Of a stretch of DNA of 64,000 nt, positions 10,323-20,644 are shown one piece after another. Location: the NCBI GenBank assembly GCA_003615045.1, contig ML014155.1, positions 1 through 64,000 on the forward strand, in the 5' to 3' direction. Each line of letters opens with the position of its first letter. Position 1 is the stretch's first letter. A program made the translations under genes and the position numbers. Source of the DNA: Caulochytrium protostelioides (Eukaryota > Chytridiomycota > Caulochytriomycetes > Caulochytriales > Caulochytriaceae). The notes under the pieces are model-generated. The model ran no database searches and was not told where the DNA came from. It saw nothing but the letters and a program-made list of their open reading frames with translations.

Positions 10323-12704
10323 TCATGATTTCATGCGATCCGCGCGAGCACGCTCGCGATAGTGCTCAAGCATTCGGCGGGAAACACTCCCCACGCCTGT
10401 GCGTTGCGAGGCCTGGCCTAGCCCCAGGTGGCTCGTGGCGGCGCTGTCTTCGTGGTCGTCATCCTGCGAATCTTGCAGGGGCGCCCGGACCGCGGTTTCT
10501 GATCCGAATGGCGCCACGCGCGGCTGGAAGCAGGCCTTCAAAAAGCCATGCGTATCCCACATCGTATGAGGAAGCCCCTTCAGAAATTTCCACCCCGTCA
10601 TGGGATCGGTCATGCGCACAATCGTATCCTCATGTAGTTTCACAAGGGTGAGCGCGACACGCATCAACACCTTTTCGCCCTGATAGAGAAACGCGTCCCA
10701 GACGCGGAGCCAAGTCTCTGTGGGCAGTGCCGTGACGAACAGCGTCATGAACCACTGCGTGGTGACCATACTGAGCGGCGGCATGCGGTCTCGAGGCATA
10801 AAGGAGGCCGCATTCAGTTGACTCATGCGTTTCGAATTGAGGCCACTGCGGAATCCGTTGCGTCGCGACGCACTCGGCGGTCCGTGATAGCGAGACCCTG
10901 AGGCGGATTTGGCCTTCGTGGCGGGCAAGGGCAGCCCGTTTTCCATGCATTGAATCCATTGGCCGACTTCTTCGACGCCGAACTTGTTGGCACGTTCGCC
11001 GAAAACATACTTCCACAAGACTTCCTGCTCAATGATGGCACCTTCGAGGGCTGTGCCATACATTTCGGTGGGAAGTAATTTTTCAACAATAACCACCAAA
11101 ATCCAGAACACCTGTTCCTCAATATGGGTGCGGAGGCCGTTGATACCTTTCATGAACTCGCGGCGACGGCCGTGCGTCATCACCAGTAGGAGAGCACCCA
11201 CAATGAAATTCAGCGACTGGCAATACCCGATACGATAGGTGCAATGTCGTGGCAAGTCGCGCGATGTATCCGGCAGGGGCCATGAGTAGTACGCAAAAGC
11301 GACTAGGATCCGCCGAAGGGACTGAATGAATGGTGCATCTGACACAGTCAAAGACGAGCCCATCGCACCGGAGGCGATCCCTTCGCTGCCATCTTCCCCT
11401 TCATCATCGCCCTCGGTGCTTTCCCAAGCGGAAAGCGACGACGCGGCCGAACCCATTGGATCCACGATGCCCAGGTGCGACGCGTTAAAAGCAGAGAGAC
11501 GCGGCGACTGGTCGCCGTTGGGCGGGCCGGCGAACCCGGCGAGGGTGGGCGACGAAATCAGCCGCGCAGATTCGAAATCCGACCCTTCGTCGCTCGGGGA
11601 CTCCGCTGGCTTGCCCACGTTGCTGTCCACCGTTAAAGAATGGGCCGATACAGGCGGCGCTGCTGCGCACGTGCCGATGGCTGCAGTGCACACTTTGCCA
11701 CTCGGGCCGGCGGGACGTTTGCGAGACGCGCCCCAGATACTGGCGGCAGGATCATCTTCGGCCTGGGTCTCGCGGTCAGCCGGCATCGAAAACCATACGT
11801 TATCGGGGAACGTGCGCTCTAAGTCTCGCTCTAGAATCCCAATATAGCGCAAAACTTCGTTGCCGTGCTCTTCGCCCTCATCGGGCATGGGTGTCGTCTG
11901 ATGGGTACCGTCGTTTTCGTTCTTTGACCGCCGCTTGGCCGCGGCATCGCGCCGGTCCTGCTGCTCACGGCACAGCAACAGGAGATAGAGGCCGGGGTTG
12001 TCGGCCCACTCGGCTTCGGCGCCCGAGTAATAGAACCACGCGCGAGGTCGCAGCGCTGGCGGAATGCCTTTGCGAATCGCGCGTTTGACGCGCTCGGACT
12101 TTGGCGGCAGCGTTCCCCGCAGCGTTGTCTCGCCGGCTTCATCAAGACGCGAGGCCGTTCCGGACGCCGGCGCGGAAGCCGGCCCCGAGGCCGCCATCGC
12201 GACGCCGGGCGGCAGGTCTGGGCGCATCAGCGCTTCCCAGCGCCGAGCCTGCGCCGGCCGGAAACGGAGGGCCTGGCGCTCGAAATGCATCTGCACCGCC
12301 ACCGAGGCCGGCCCCGACGTCTGACGCTTGAAGCCGTATGCATCGAGGGTAGCGTTCACTTGAGCGCTCTCGACGCGGGGAGCGGGTGGTGGCGGCGGTG
12401 TCCGTGGTGGCGGCGACGCCGTGGCACTCGGAGACCCGAGCGGCCGCGGAAGATCGAGCGGCCGCGGCGTTTCCATCCGTCGCGGATCGTCCACCGCTCG
12501 GGATGAGGGCGCGTGGCAGCCCGGCGAGTCGGCGATCGGGGTCCTCATACGATCGCGGGCGCGATGGGGCGGGAACGAGGTCTGGATGCCATGCGGCCCG
12601 TAGATGGTCGGCGGCGCTGAAGGAATCGGCGGCGATGAGGATGTGCGCGGCGGCACCGTCGCCGTCGAGCGAGCCGCCGGGGGCGCCCACCGCGAGTGCG
12701 ACAT
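10323..12704 (-). CDS. TBC-domain Rab GTPase-activating protein
   Basis: A 793-residue protein from the first ATG of the frame; the open frame extends upstream only through a GTG at 12824. The N-terminal ~170 residues are Pro/Ser/Arg-rich and probably disordered. The TBC domain spans about 210-730. Its three signature motifs are intact: the GIPP..R...W box (R219, W223), the arginine-finger motif ERDLERTFP (R297) and the glutamine-finger motif GYCQ (Q496). A Ser/Ala/acidic insert of ~140 residues (about 307-450) separates the arginine and glutamine fingers, which is unusual. Conserved dual-finger residues predict acceleration of Rab GTP hydrolysis in membrane traffic; the target Rab is unknown. 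An upstream non-coding or coding exon is possible. Confidence 0.85.
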   Translation of the reverse strand: MSHSRWAPPAARSTATVPPRTSSSPPIPSAPPTIYGPHGIQTSFPPHRARDRMRTPIADSPGCHAPSSRAVDDPRRMETPRPLDLPRPLGSPSATASPPPRTPPPPPAPRVESAQVNATLDAYGFKRQTSGPASVAVQMHFERQALRFRPAQARRWEALMRPDLPPGVAMAASGPASAPASGTASRLDEAGETTLRGTLPPKSERVKRAIRKGIPPALRPRAWFYYSGAEAEWADNPGLYLLLLCREQQDRRDAAAKRRSKNENDGTHQTTPMPDEGEEHGNEVLRYIGILERDLERTFPDNVWFSMPADRETQAEDDPAASIWGASRKRPAGPSGKVCTAAIGTCAAAPPVSAHSLTVDSNVGKPAESPSDEGSDFESARLISSPTLAGFAGPPNGDQSPRLSAFNASHLGIVDPMGSAASSLSAWESTEGDDEGEDGSEGIASGAMGSSLTVSDAPFIQSLRRILVAFAYYSWPLPDTSRDLPRHCTYRIGYCQSLNFIVGALLLVMTHGRRREFMKGINGLRTHIEEQVFWILVVIVEKLLPTEMYGTALEGAIIEQEVLWKYVFGERANKFGVEEVGQWIQCMENGLPLPATKAKSASGSRYHGPPSASRRNGFRSGLNSKRMSQLNAASFMPRDRMPPLSMVTTQWFMTLFVTALPTETWLRVWDAFLYQGEKVLMRVALTLVKLHEDTIVRMTDPMTGWKFLKGLPHTMWDTHGFLKACFQPRVAPFGSETAVRAPLQDSQDDDHEDSAATSHLGLGQASQRTGVGSVSRRMLEHYRERARADRMKS

Positions 12705-15700
12705 GACCGCCCTCGAACGGGGACAGGGACGCGGACACGGGCTTCGCCGCTTCGGCGTCCTTCGGCGCCCGCACGGCAGGCAGTCGTAATCAGCGATCGG
12801 CGATCCGTCGATCAATAGTGTCACGCTCGATTCGGGAAGTTCTGTGATGCGGCGTCCGATCTGGATTCCTGATACCAGGATCCTGCCGAACGAAAATGAT
12901 AAATTGTAAAACCGCGGCGGCGGACGATGTCTCGATCCGCGTTTCGAACGCGCGATTGCGTTTTCGGGGGAAATGAGGGGAAGGAAACAAAAGGGGACGG
13001 AGCGCCACGTGAGGCGAGGTCCGACCTAGACGGCGGCAGGGTGGTCTCAAGCAACGCCGTCGATCGTAGTGGGAAGACCCTGCATAGAATAACACAAATC
13101 TATGTCGCAATCAATGCTGGATCAACAATCGTAGCGGCGGCATTGGCCGAGACGGGCAAATGGAAGATGGGCGATGCATGGTTGATAGTAATGGCCGCGT
13201 TTTGAGTTGATAAGGTGGAACGGATCATACTGCTTTAAAGCGATCGGGAGTTCAGTGTCAACAGGATACAGAGAATCATGGCGCTGTGTAAGACCCTCGT
13301 CAGTTTTCTGCCCCCTGAACACGGTCTTTTGCTTAGAATCTGAGGAATATGGTGAATAAGCGCATCGAGGCAAGCGTAGGTCAGAGGCGGGTGGGGCTTC
13401 TTGTCTGCCCCCAGCCATTCTCGCGATGCTGCCACACAGGCTTCGGCATCGGAAAAAAGAAAACATTCACCCGCGTTCACCATTTCGGTGGGTCAAGCCT
13501 GTTCCGGGTCGCCGGCGTGAATGCCGCGACGCTTTGGTCATGTTGACCGAGGTAGGATCATTGGAAGATGTATCATCGATTCTGATAATGCATTGATAAC
13601 GTATACAACCACACCCAGCACCGAAACGAGTGAACCAATGGACATCGTTAGAGAATACAATCATTGCTCCGGGAAAGCCATGGAGCGGTGCGAGCATGTG
13701 CCCCTCGACTACAAATCATGCGCCGGTCTTTGTCAGACGCCCCACGACCTGGCTACGTCGCTTTGAGGCAGTCATCGAAGATGCATCGCGTTAGGCGAGC
13801 GTACGCGGCCATCCCACGGAGGTTGTCAAGCAGTCGCTTACTGCTATCCGTTGCCAACCGCCTTCCGTCATTGCCGACATACCTAGGATCAGCGGCATTC
13901 GCGTCGACGCATCCGCCATGGCATGCCCTCCCTTGGCTTGATTCGCTGCGTGACAAGCCGGACACCGCATCGGGGGCCCGCAGGCGGCATTGCTCAACGA
14001 CTGCGCCATATCCTTTCGTGACCATGCAAGATCGTCCCTCGCAGTCCCTTGCTTTTTGCCACATGACGTTGCCGAAGTTGGGCGGCTGGTCTCTGGGAAC
14101 GCGCGATGTCCCTCCTACGTGGGGAAGGAAAGTCCATGACTCAGCCGGGGTCACCACGAAAACACCCATGAGGTGCCTCCTGGCGCACCTAGCGCACCCT
14201 CCAGCATCGAACGCTGCCGAACGGCGGGTCGCGCGCGCTCTGCGCGACGAGCAGGACGTGGTGGTCACGGTGCCCATGGTGCCTGGCGGTCCCTGAGCGC
14301 CATTCAAATAGGCTTCCGTAGTAGCGTTGTGTTGCGAGAGAGGGGGCTTAGCTGACCTTTGTCGTGCCGCATTTGTTGTGCATCGTCGCTCGCCCTCCTT
14401 GCAGGATCGCCCACGTGTCAAGCGGCCGTCACGAAGGGCGAAAGGACAAGATGTAAGCGGCCGACCGCTTGGATAGGCCAGCCGTGCCCGGGATGCCGTT
14501 GATCTCTGTTTTGTCCATTTGATCCTGTCAGGAGTCGTTGTGCATTGTGCATTATGCATTGTTGACGGTCCAGTCAGACGAGAATTCTCGATCAAGGACG
14601 CCCAAGCGCACCCCGTGCTCATGAGGTCACTCTTGTCCTGACGAGTCGATTCGAAGTCAAATCGATTGGAGTCACGTCACGTCGTCTATGCCTCCGATTG
14701 GCCAGGCTGGTTCAGACGCGCTGGTGACGGGAGGTGCGAGCATGTGTGCGGTATGGAAGTGCTGAGTCGTTGGTGTCCCTGGTGGTCTGCAGCGCAGGAG
14801 ATGGGCCGGCACCTAGAAGGGCAAGATTCACGAGGGTGATGCAAATTCGACCCGAAAGAACCCCTGCAAAGGGGGTGGGGGAGGTTCGCAAAAGCAAAAG
14901 CAAAAGCAAAAGCAAAAACACAGCAGCCGAAGGCGAGGGGGAAGGAAGCCACAGAAAGAGCAAAATCACGGGGGTGGGGTGGGGCCGAGAGGTACGAAGC
15001 ATGCGACATGCTCGCCGTCCAGACGGTCGTCCAAGCCTGCAAGGCCCCAGCGTCGTGCCCCGACCTGCCCACGTCGCGCAAGCTGGCCGCGGGGCGCTGA
15101 GAGCAGGATGCTGAGCGCAGGATGCTAGCCGCCGGACGCTGCATCCCTGCGGGCGAGCCGCGCTTCAGGAGTCAAATCCGCCCGCGCTCGGCCTGCGCTC
15201 CGCCTACCACCTGGCTCGGGCACGCCGTCTCGGCCCGGGCAGGGTGCTTCGGCCCCGACTCAACTGGGCCCTCTTGCGGCGTTCGATCCGGACCTTCCGC
15301 CGTCCGAACGCAAGCCTACCGCCGGTATACCCAGAGCGGGGGTTGCCCATGCGCGAAGGCGTAGGCTGGCGAGCGGGGACCGTTGGTACGGAGGTGCGGT
15401 CAGGGGAGTTGGGAAGGAGGGATCGCCTGGCCCCGGCGCGGCCTGGTGGGCTCGTGCCTTTCAGGGCCCCCTCAGGGCACGACCACCACCGCCGCCGTTG
15501 CCACCGGCCGTCGCCATCGTCTGAGCCGTTGGCGCGCACGCGCGGGCCGACGGGCGGGCGACCGGCGAAGGCCTGAGACGAGCACGCTCGTTACTCTGGA
15601 TTTTGGCCCATGGCAAACCGACTTGCCCGACTTGGCATGGCAACGCCGAACGAGCATGCGGCACCCAAGTTCATGCTCATACGATTCGTGATAGTGATGG

Positions 15701-16335
15701 CGCATGGGCCTTCACGTGGCGCACCAGAACGCGCGTGGCGCTGTCCCAAGTGGTTGAGGCTCCGCTCCTGCTGCCTCAAGAAGGGGACCCACTCGCCACT
15801 CGCTGCATATCGTCCTTTCTGCCGATTCGTATTCCGTATCGTGCCGGTCACTGATACGCCTGTGGTCTGAATCGACCTGCCTGGCCTTTTTCTGTTCTCT
15901 CGGTTCGACCTGTTCTATTCTCTCTTGCGCGTCGTTCGTGCCCCCGCATTGCCGGTCCCACCGTGGTCTTCCCGCTTCCGTTCCGTTCCAGTGCCGTCCC
16001 CACGGACTGAACCGCCAGGGGTGTACCGTCACCAGGTCCCTCGTCCTTGCCGCACCCGTCGAGCGTCGGTAGTTCACGGCCTCGCCTCGCCGCGCCTCGT
16101 CCCGTGTTGTGCGACTAGTTTCATCCCCCTCAAGTTGAGTACAACGGCACCGCCGTTGCTACCATCGCTCTCGAGCCGTCCACAGCAGAGCGGCCCCAAG
16201 ATCTGTAGGAGTATGCCGACGCCCCCCCACGACCAGTCGGGGGGTGGCGGACTAGCCGGTTCCGGCTCCGACCGCTGACCGCCCGCTGCGCCCCGTCGCT
16301 CTGAGGCGGTCGGGTCCATCGCTCATCCTGCTTCG
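12705..16335. other. Intergenic region without a supported gene
   Basis: A 3.6-kb stretch. From about 13.0 to 14.7 kb GC is lower and frames are short. A small minus-strand frame at 13235-13483 looks protein-like over ~50 residues but lacks a recognisable family or confirmed exons. From 14.9 kb on, many frames are open only because of GC content. A hexanucleotide repeat lies at 14888-14923. The last few hundred bases should carry the promoter of the 16.3-kb gene. Confidence 0.4.
14888..14923. repeat. (GCAAAA)6 microsatellite
   Basis: Six perfect tandem GCAAAA units in non-coding sequence, seen directly. Confidence 0.95.
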
Positions 16336-18555
16336 ATGCCCGCTATGGCCGCGGCAGCGGCCGCTGTCATGGCTGCGTCCCGGACCGATCCCGTTGACCG
16401 GGAGGGCGTCGATCCTGCAGCGTCTGGTGCATCTCCTGTCCCTATGATAGTTCCGGCAAGCGAAGCGCTCCCGAAGGGGTCCCTTCCATCACCGCCCCAG
16501 GCCGGCGCGGCGCGCCGTTTGTGGCGGTTCGGAGGGGTGCGAAATCACCTTTCGTTCAAGGCCATGCGTCCCCCCAGTTCAATCGTTTCCTCACTCAATG
16601 GGAACCGGTCGAGCGCGGGTTTGGATACCCATTCTCAGCTCGATCACGATATCGTGCGCACCACGGCCCTGACGGTCGGACCGCTGCTCGCCGTAGTGTT
16701 GATCGCCGTCGGCGCCTATATCTCATGGACGTTGTACCACTATGACGCGAAGGACCCGTCAGGCAAGCGATCCGAACGTGACCGGCGAAGACGAGGCAGC
16801 GGCCTGGCAGATACTTTCCTCTCAGGCAAGGGTCCAACGTCTCGTCGGGACCGGCCCTCTCCATCGCGGGTAGAGGACGCCCGGACGTCGCGGGTGGACA
16901 TGCTGCCCGCCTCGGCTTCCTGGTGGCAGCGGCTCCGTCGGTACGTGCTGGGCACGCCCGATGCCGGTCGTGGCAGCGGTGAGTCGATCGCAGACTTGAC
17001 CGAGACGTCAGACCGCCGCCGCGGTGGCGCTTCCAAATACAACGCCTATGGGCCTAGCTTCAAGCTGGCGGCGCACCCGCATGGCGGCTCCGACGGCGGC
17101 TCAGGCCACCGCGGTAGTCATCTCCATCCTAGCATGGCCAGCCATGACCAAGCCAATCGTACACATGGGTCCGGTTTAGGATCGCGCGAGCGTGGTCCGG
17201 CGAACCGTAACGAGTTAGGCCACAACAGCAGCAGCGCACCGGAAGCGCCGCCACAGGCGCCGGTCGCCTGTGCCACGGCGGGCATTGCTGCCGCCGCGGC
17301 CCCCCGCCAAGGCTCTCCGGCCCAACTACCCCATCTTGGACGGGGCCGCCACCGCGCCTCGTCCGTCCCCGAGTACTCTGCATGGCTCGAGAGCGTTCAC
17401 GACGGCGGCAGCCTCGCCAACGCAGTAGCAGCGACAGGCATGACCACACCGATGCGTGCCCGGAAGGACAAGAACCCACCGCTTGACGCGGCCACTGTCC
17501 TCAACATCCAGAACGGCAACCTCCCAGCTAGCGACTATCCCGACGCCATGCGCGTCCTCGCCCGGGCCGGCGCTAAGCGGGGCCCGGCGGCGATCCGGCC
17601 TCCCGCGGCACTGGTGCCGCCCAAATCACGGCCTGCCTCGCGTCCGACCCTCAGCGCCGGGCCGGCACCAGCTACCACATCGGTCATCCGCGGCCTCGCG
17701 GCGGCGCCTGCCGACACGGCCCGTGCGTCTCAAGAGATAAAGATTGGTGGTGAGGGCGCGACTGCGACCGCAGCGGCCTTGGCGGGCGCGACCGACACGC
17801 AGGTCGCCGGAACCACCGGCATGATGGTGGCGTCTGCAGCACAGGCGGGCTCGCATCCGATCCGCACGTCCGCCGTCGGCGGTATGCCGGACCGTCCTGC
17901 CCTCCGTAGCGCCAAAACACTGCCGCTCATCACTCATGCCGTGGGCGCGGGCGACGTTGATCACGCCATCCTCCGCGGCTCCACCATTCTGCCGCACCTC
18001 CAGCGCGACCTCCGCTGGAAACTCGGGGCTTGCAAGGTCTCCTCGGCCGCGCCGCCGACGACGCTCACCACGTCCTCGACGCTCCCGTTGACCGTCAGTA
18101 GCCCCTCCGTGGATGGTCCGCGCCGGTGCAGCCCGCCCCACGCCGGCGCAGCCGACCCGGTCGAGCCCGTGCGCGCCATGCCCTGCCGCTGGATGGACCC
18201 AGCCGCGCATGCCGGCGCCGCGGGTCCCGCATCGGCTGCCGTCGCCACGGCCGCCCCCGCCACGGTCAGTGCGTCCCCCGCTCGCACCCAGACGAGTCCC
18301 GCGCGCCGGCTGCCGGCGCCGCCGGCGTCACCGGGCCTGATGCCGATCCCGGAACGGTCTGGACCGGGATCTGCTTCGACGACGCCGCATCGCTCGCATC
18401 GGGCGGCGCGAGGCCCCTTATCCCGTGCGGGTTTGTTGTCGCCTGATGGCCGGCGCGCTGGCGCGGGGAGCTCCTCGCCGGCTCCAGGCAGCCGTAGCAG
18501 TCCTCGTGCGCCCCGTCAGAGTGTGCTTGACTCCGACTCTTACCAGATATGGTAA
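16336..18555 (+). CDS. Unknown single-pass membrane protein with long disordered Ala/Ser/Pro/Arg tail
   Basis: A 739-residue frame with an ATG start. One hydrophobic segment at about residues 111-135 follows an Ala/Pro-rich 100-residue head with no signal peptide. Immediately after it comes a dense Arg/Lys/Asp stretch, so the positive-inside rule places the long C-terminal part in the cytosol. Residues ~140-739 are low-complexity: Ala, Gly, Ser, Pro, Arg and scattered His. No enzyme motif is visible. Fungal proteins of this shape include plasma-membrane stress sensors and adaptor proteins, but nothing here supports a specific role. The frame could be partly spurious because GC is very high; the clear membrane segment and a single open frame of this length argue for a gene. 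Confidence 0.55.
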   Translation: MPAMAAAAAAVMAASRTDPVDREGVDPAASGASPVPMIVPASEALPKGSLPSPPQAGAARRLWRFGGVRNHLSFKAMRPPSSIVSSLNGNRSSAGLDTHSQLDHDIVRTTALTVGPLLAVVLIAVGAYISWTLYHYDAKDPSGKRSERDRRRRGSGLADTFLSGKGPTSRRDRPSPSRVEDARTSRVDMLPASASWWQRLRRYVLGTPDAGRGSGESIADLTETSDRRRGGASKYNAYGPSFKLAAHPHGGSDGGSGHRGSHLHPSMASHDQANRTHGSGLGSRERGPANRNELGHNSSSAPEAPPQAPVACATAGIAAAAAPRQGSPAQLPHLGRGRHRASSVPEYSAWLESVHDGGSLANAVAATGMTTPMRARKDKNPPLDAATVLNIQNGNLPASDYPDAMRVLARAGAKRGPAAIRPPAALVPPKSRPASRPTLSAGPAPATTSVIRGLAAAPADTARASQEIKIGGEGATATAAALAGATDTQVAGTTGMMVASAAQAGSHPIRTSAVGGMPDRPALRSAKTLPLITHAVGAGDVDHAILRGSTILPHLQRDLRWKLGACKVSSAAPPTTLTTSSTLPLTVSSPSVDGPRRCSPPHAGAADPVEPVRAMPCRWMDPAAHAGAAGPASAAVATAAPATVSASPARTQTSPARRLPAPPASPGLMPIPERSGPGSASTTPHRSHRAARGPLSRAGLLSPDGRRAGAGSSSPAPGSRSSPRAPRQSVLDSDSYQIW

Positions 18556-18663
18556 TATTTTGTTAACGAATCTGCTCGTGTATATGTGTCCTCCCTTGAG
18601 ACGACGTAACGCGCACGCCATCCCCTCTGTGGAGTCTCCACCGAGGCGGTAGCGCATTTGGTT

Positions 18664-19870
18664 TATTTTCGGATGAGCTTGCCGACCACGGGCGGCAGCG
18701 GCGCTTGCCCGGGGTGGCGGCACAGCGCCGCTAGTCTGACGGGTAAGGCCAGACAGCGTCTGATGTTCAGCGCGGCATTGAGGTCGCGGTTAACGAACTT
18801 GCCGTTGATGGAATCACACCACAACAAATTGCGAACCACGGTCCCTTAGCGCCGGCGTTGACTGGGTTTTAGAACCACATCCGTCTGACCACACACCGGG
18901 CCTTGCAGATTGAGTTTACTCGCGTCGGTTCGGTCGAGCGGGCGCCCACCCGGGACGCGGGAGAGATCGTCACCTTCATCGGATCCCGGGTTTTCACCCT
19001 GGTCAGGATCTCATTCGTCTCGGCATGCACCTGGGTCGTTCGGAAATCATCGACCAGGACGGTGCGGAAACGTTGGGCGCACGCCTGATACACGCGAACG
19101 GTTGGAACCGTGACCTCGCCCTTGCTCCTTGCTCCTAGGGGCAAACTTGGAGGCCCCATAGGCGATCACCACTTCAGCGACAAGGGGCGCCATCTCCGTG
19201 GCCGCCTCCTTGGCGACGCGGTTCATGAACTTGGCAAACACGCGCTGCTTGCCACTATACAACCGCAGGCGCTGGCGTGCCCAGCTTCAGGAACTCGACC
19301 CATAGCGGCTCATACGTGGCGAGCCACACCTCCAGGAAGCGGCGGTGAGCGGCGAGCGCTGTGCCCTGGGAGCTCACCCCGGACAGCCGCTGCAGCGGCT
19401 CTTTTAATTGGCGCTGCCACGTCTCTGACTGCTTTTGGGTGGCTTTCATGCCGGCTTCCACATCGTATTGCCTTCGACTGAGTCGCCAGTTGACGACCTG
19501 GCCTTTGGTCCCCATGGCCATATAGAAGATGTTGCTGCGGCCCGGGTCGTTCCCGATGATGCAGTACTTATCTAGGCGGTCTGCCGGGGGTGCTCGGTCT
19601 AGTCGGGGCTACCTACCAAGGAGTTCTTCGCCCCGGGGGTCGCTGTGACAATCGGCACGACGTCGGCCATCTTTTTTTTTCTTTTTTTCGCACGAAGTCG
19701 ACGCACGCGCTAGTCCCGTCGCCGTCGATGGTGCTGAACTTGTGCCTTCCAGCTTGCGGAATGCGAGGGTGGCCGCCCACTGCTGTATGGTCATGGTCTT
19801 GAAGGTCTTGCAGTTGCAGGCTACCCGCTCGCGTTCCTTCAGCAGGCCATAGAGCACGTCGATCGTGACG
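18664..19870 (-). mobile_element. Degenerate Fanzor (eukaryotic TnpB-like, OMEGA-type) element, copy B
   Basis: On the minus strand, consecutive pieces in different frames follow the order of a Fanzor protein. First, near 19750-19670, is a FSTIDGDG..A.VDFVRKK segment like the domain before RuvC. Then a RuvC-I motif GNDPGR, with Asp at 19546-19548, runs in frame to a stop near 19256. A frame change leads to a RLRLYSGKQR..AKFMNRV helix and a VVIAYGASKFA (RuvC-II region) motif near 19180-19130. After another frame change come VLVDDFRTTQV and ILTRVKTRD near 19080-18985. Finally FVNRDLNAALNI, carrying the RuvC-III Asp, lies near 18800-18765 and ends at a stop at 18664. At least three frame changes plus stops make it a pseudogene. 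The zinc-finger Cys residues are mostly lost (QVH rather than QVC). The N-terminal domain beyond ~19870 is not found. Confidence 0.8.
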
Positions 19871-19985
19871 CACCTCTAGGCCACCGGCACGGCATTGACG
19901 GCCGGCAGCTCAGTGGCCACGGGGAGGGCTAGGTGGGGATGGGCCTGTATATTCGTGATCAGGTAAAAAAAAATATAGGAATTGT

Positions 19986-20007
19986 GATAACAACGTGATA
20001 ACGATAA
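19986..20007 (+). promoter_or_regulatory. Cluster of three GATAA motifs (putative fungal GATA-factor sites)
   Basis: GATAA occurs at 19986-19990, 19997-20001 and 20003-20007. In ascomycete and basidiomycete fungi, nitrogen-regulatory GATA factors (AreA, Nit2, Gln3) bind such sites and often control glutamine synthetase. The cluster is ~640 bases upstream of the start codon, so function is inference only. Confidence 0.35.
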
Positions 20008-20212
20008 CAGGGGCTGACTGACAGGGCCTAAGTGGCTAACTGACCTCGCACGGCAACTCCATCGGAGCCCCATGGCGCGGGCCGGGGTGCACCATGTCGC
20101 TCGGAGTCGTAGGCCCTGTAGGCGTGACGGTGAGGCCACATCACACGTTGCCTGTGCTGCGGTGTGTCCCAACGCGCGGTGGGCGTGAGGCCACCAGCCG
20201 GGCTTAGCGCTT

Positions 20213-20262
20213 GCACGGCACGGCACGGCACGGCACGGCACGGCACGGCACGGCACGGCACG
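20213..20262. repeat. (GCACG)10 microsatellite
   Basis: Ten perfect GCACG pentamers in tandem, seen directly, between the Fanzor relic and the glutamine synthetase gene. Confidence 0.97.
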
Positions 20263-20644
20263 ATCCGGAGCATCGGCCACGATCGCATCACCGGCTCATA
20301 GATAAATACCAGATGGCTTGGCCATGCAGCACGAACGCGGGCGATGGGGACGCGCAGTCACGCGCGTTGAGAAAGCTTCCTCGGATCGTGACCGACTCTT
20401 CACAAAAACGGCTTCGCACGGGCACTGCCAGATCGGCTGAGATACGAAAGCATATGTATCAGCGAGAAGCGAGACGCGGAATGATGATCAACTACTCTTT
20501 GAATTGTCGCTACAGCACTGCTATCTGTTCCATCTCTCTCGCTTGATCTCTATCTAGTTTTGTTTTGGGCTTTCCGTACCTCGCGCGACATCTCTGTCTC
20601 CTCTTCGATCCCCTTTGCCTTCATCTTCGTTATCGTATATCGCC

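Larger units (their letters stand above)
19871..20644. other. Upstream region of the glutamine synthetase gene
   Basis: Non-coding. It holds GATAA motifs near 19986-20007 and at 20301, a reverse-orientation copy at 20630-20634, and the GCACG tandem repeat at 20213-20262. A pyrimidine-rich leader runs into the glutamine synthetase ATG at 20645. Confidence 0.5.

Noticed and set aside
13753-14622. 289-codon minus-strand frame
   Set aside because: No hydrophobic pattern or motif, and competing frames are open on the other strand.
20213-20262. Possible CRISPR-like or direct-repeat array
   Set aside because: It is a pure pentamer microsatellite with no spacers.
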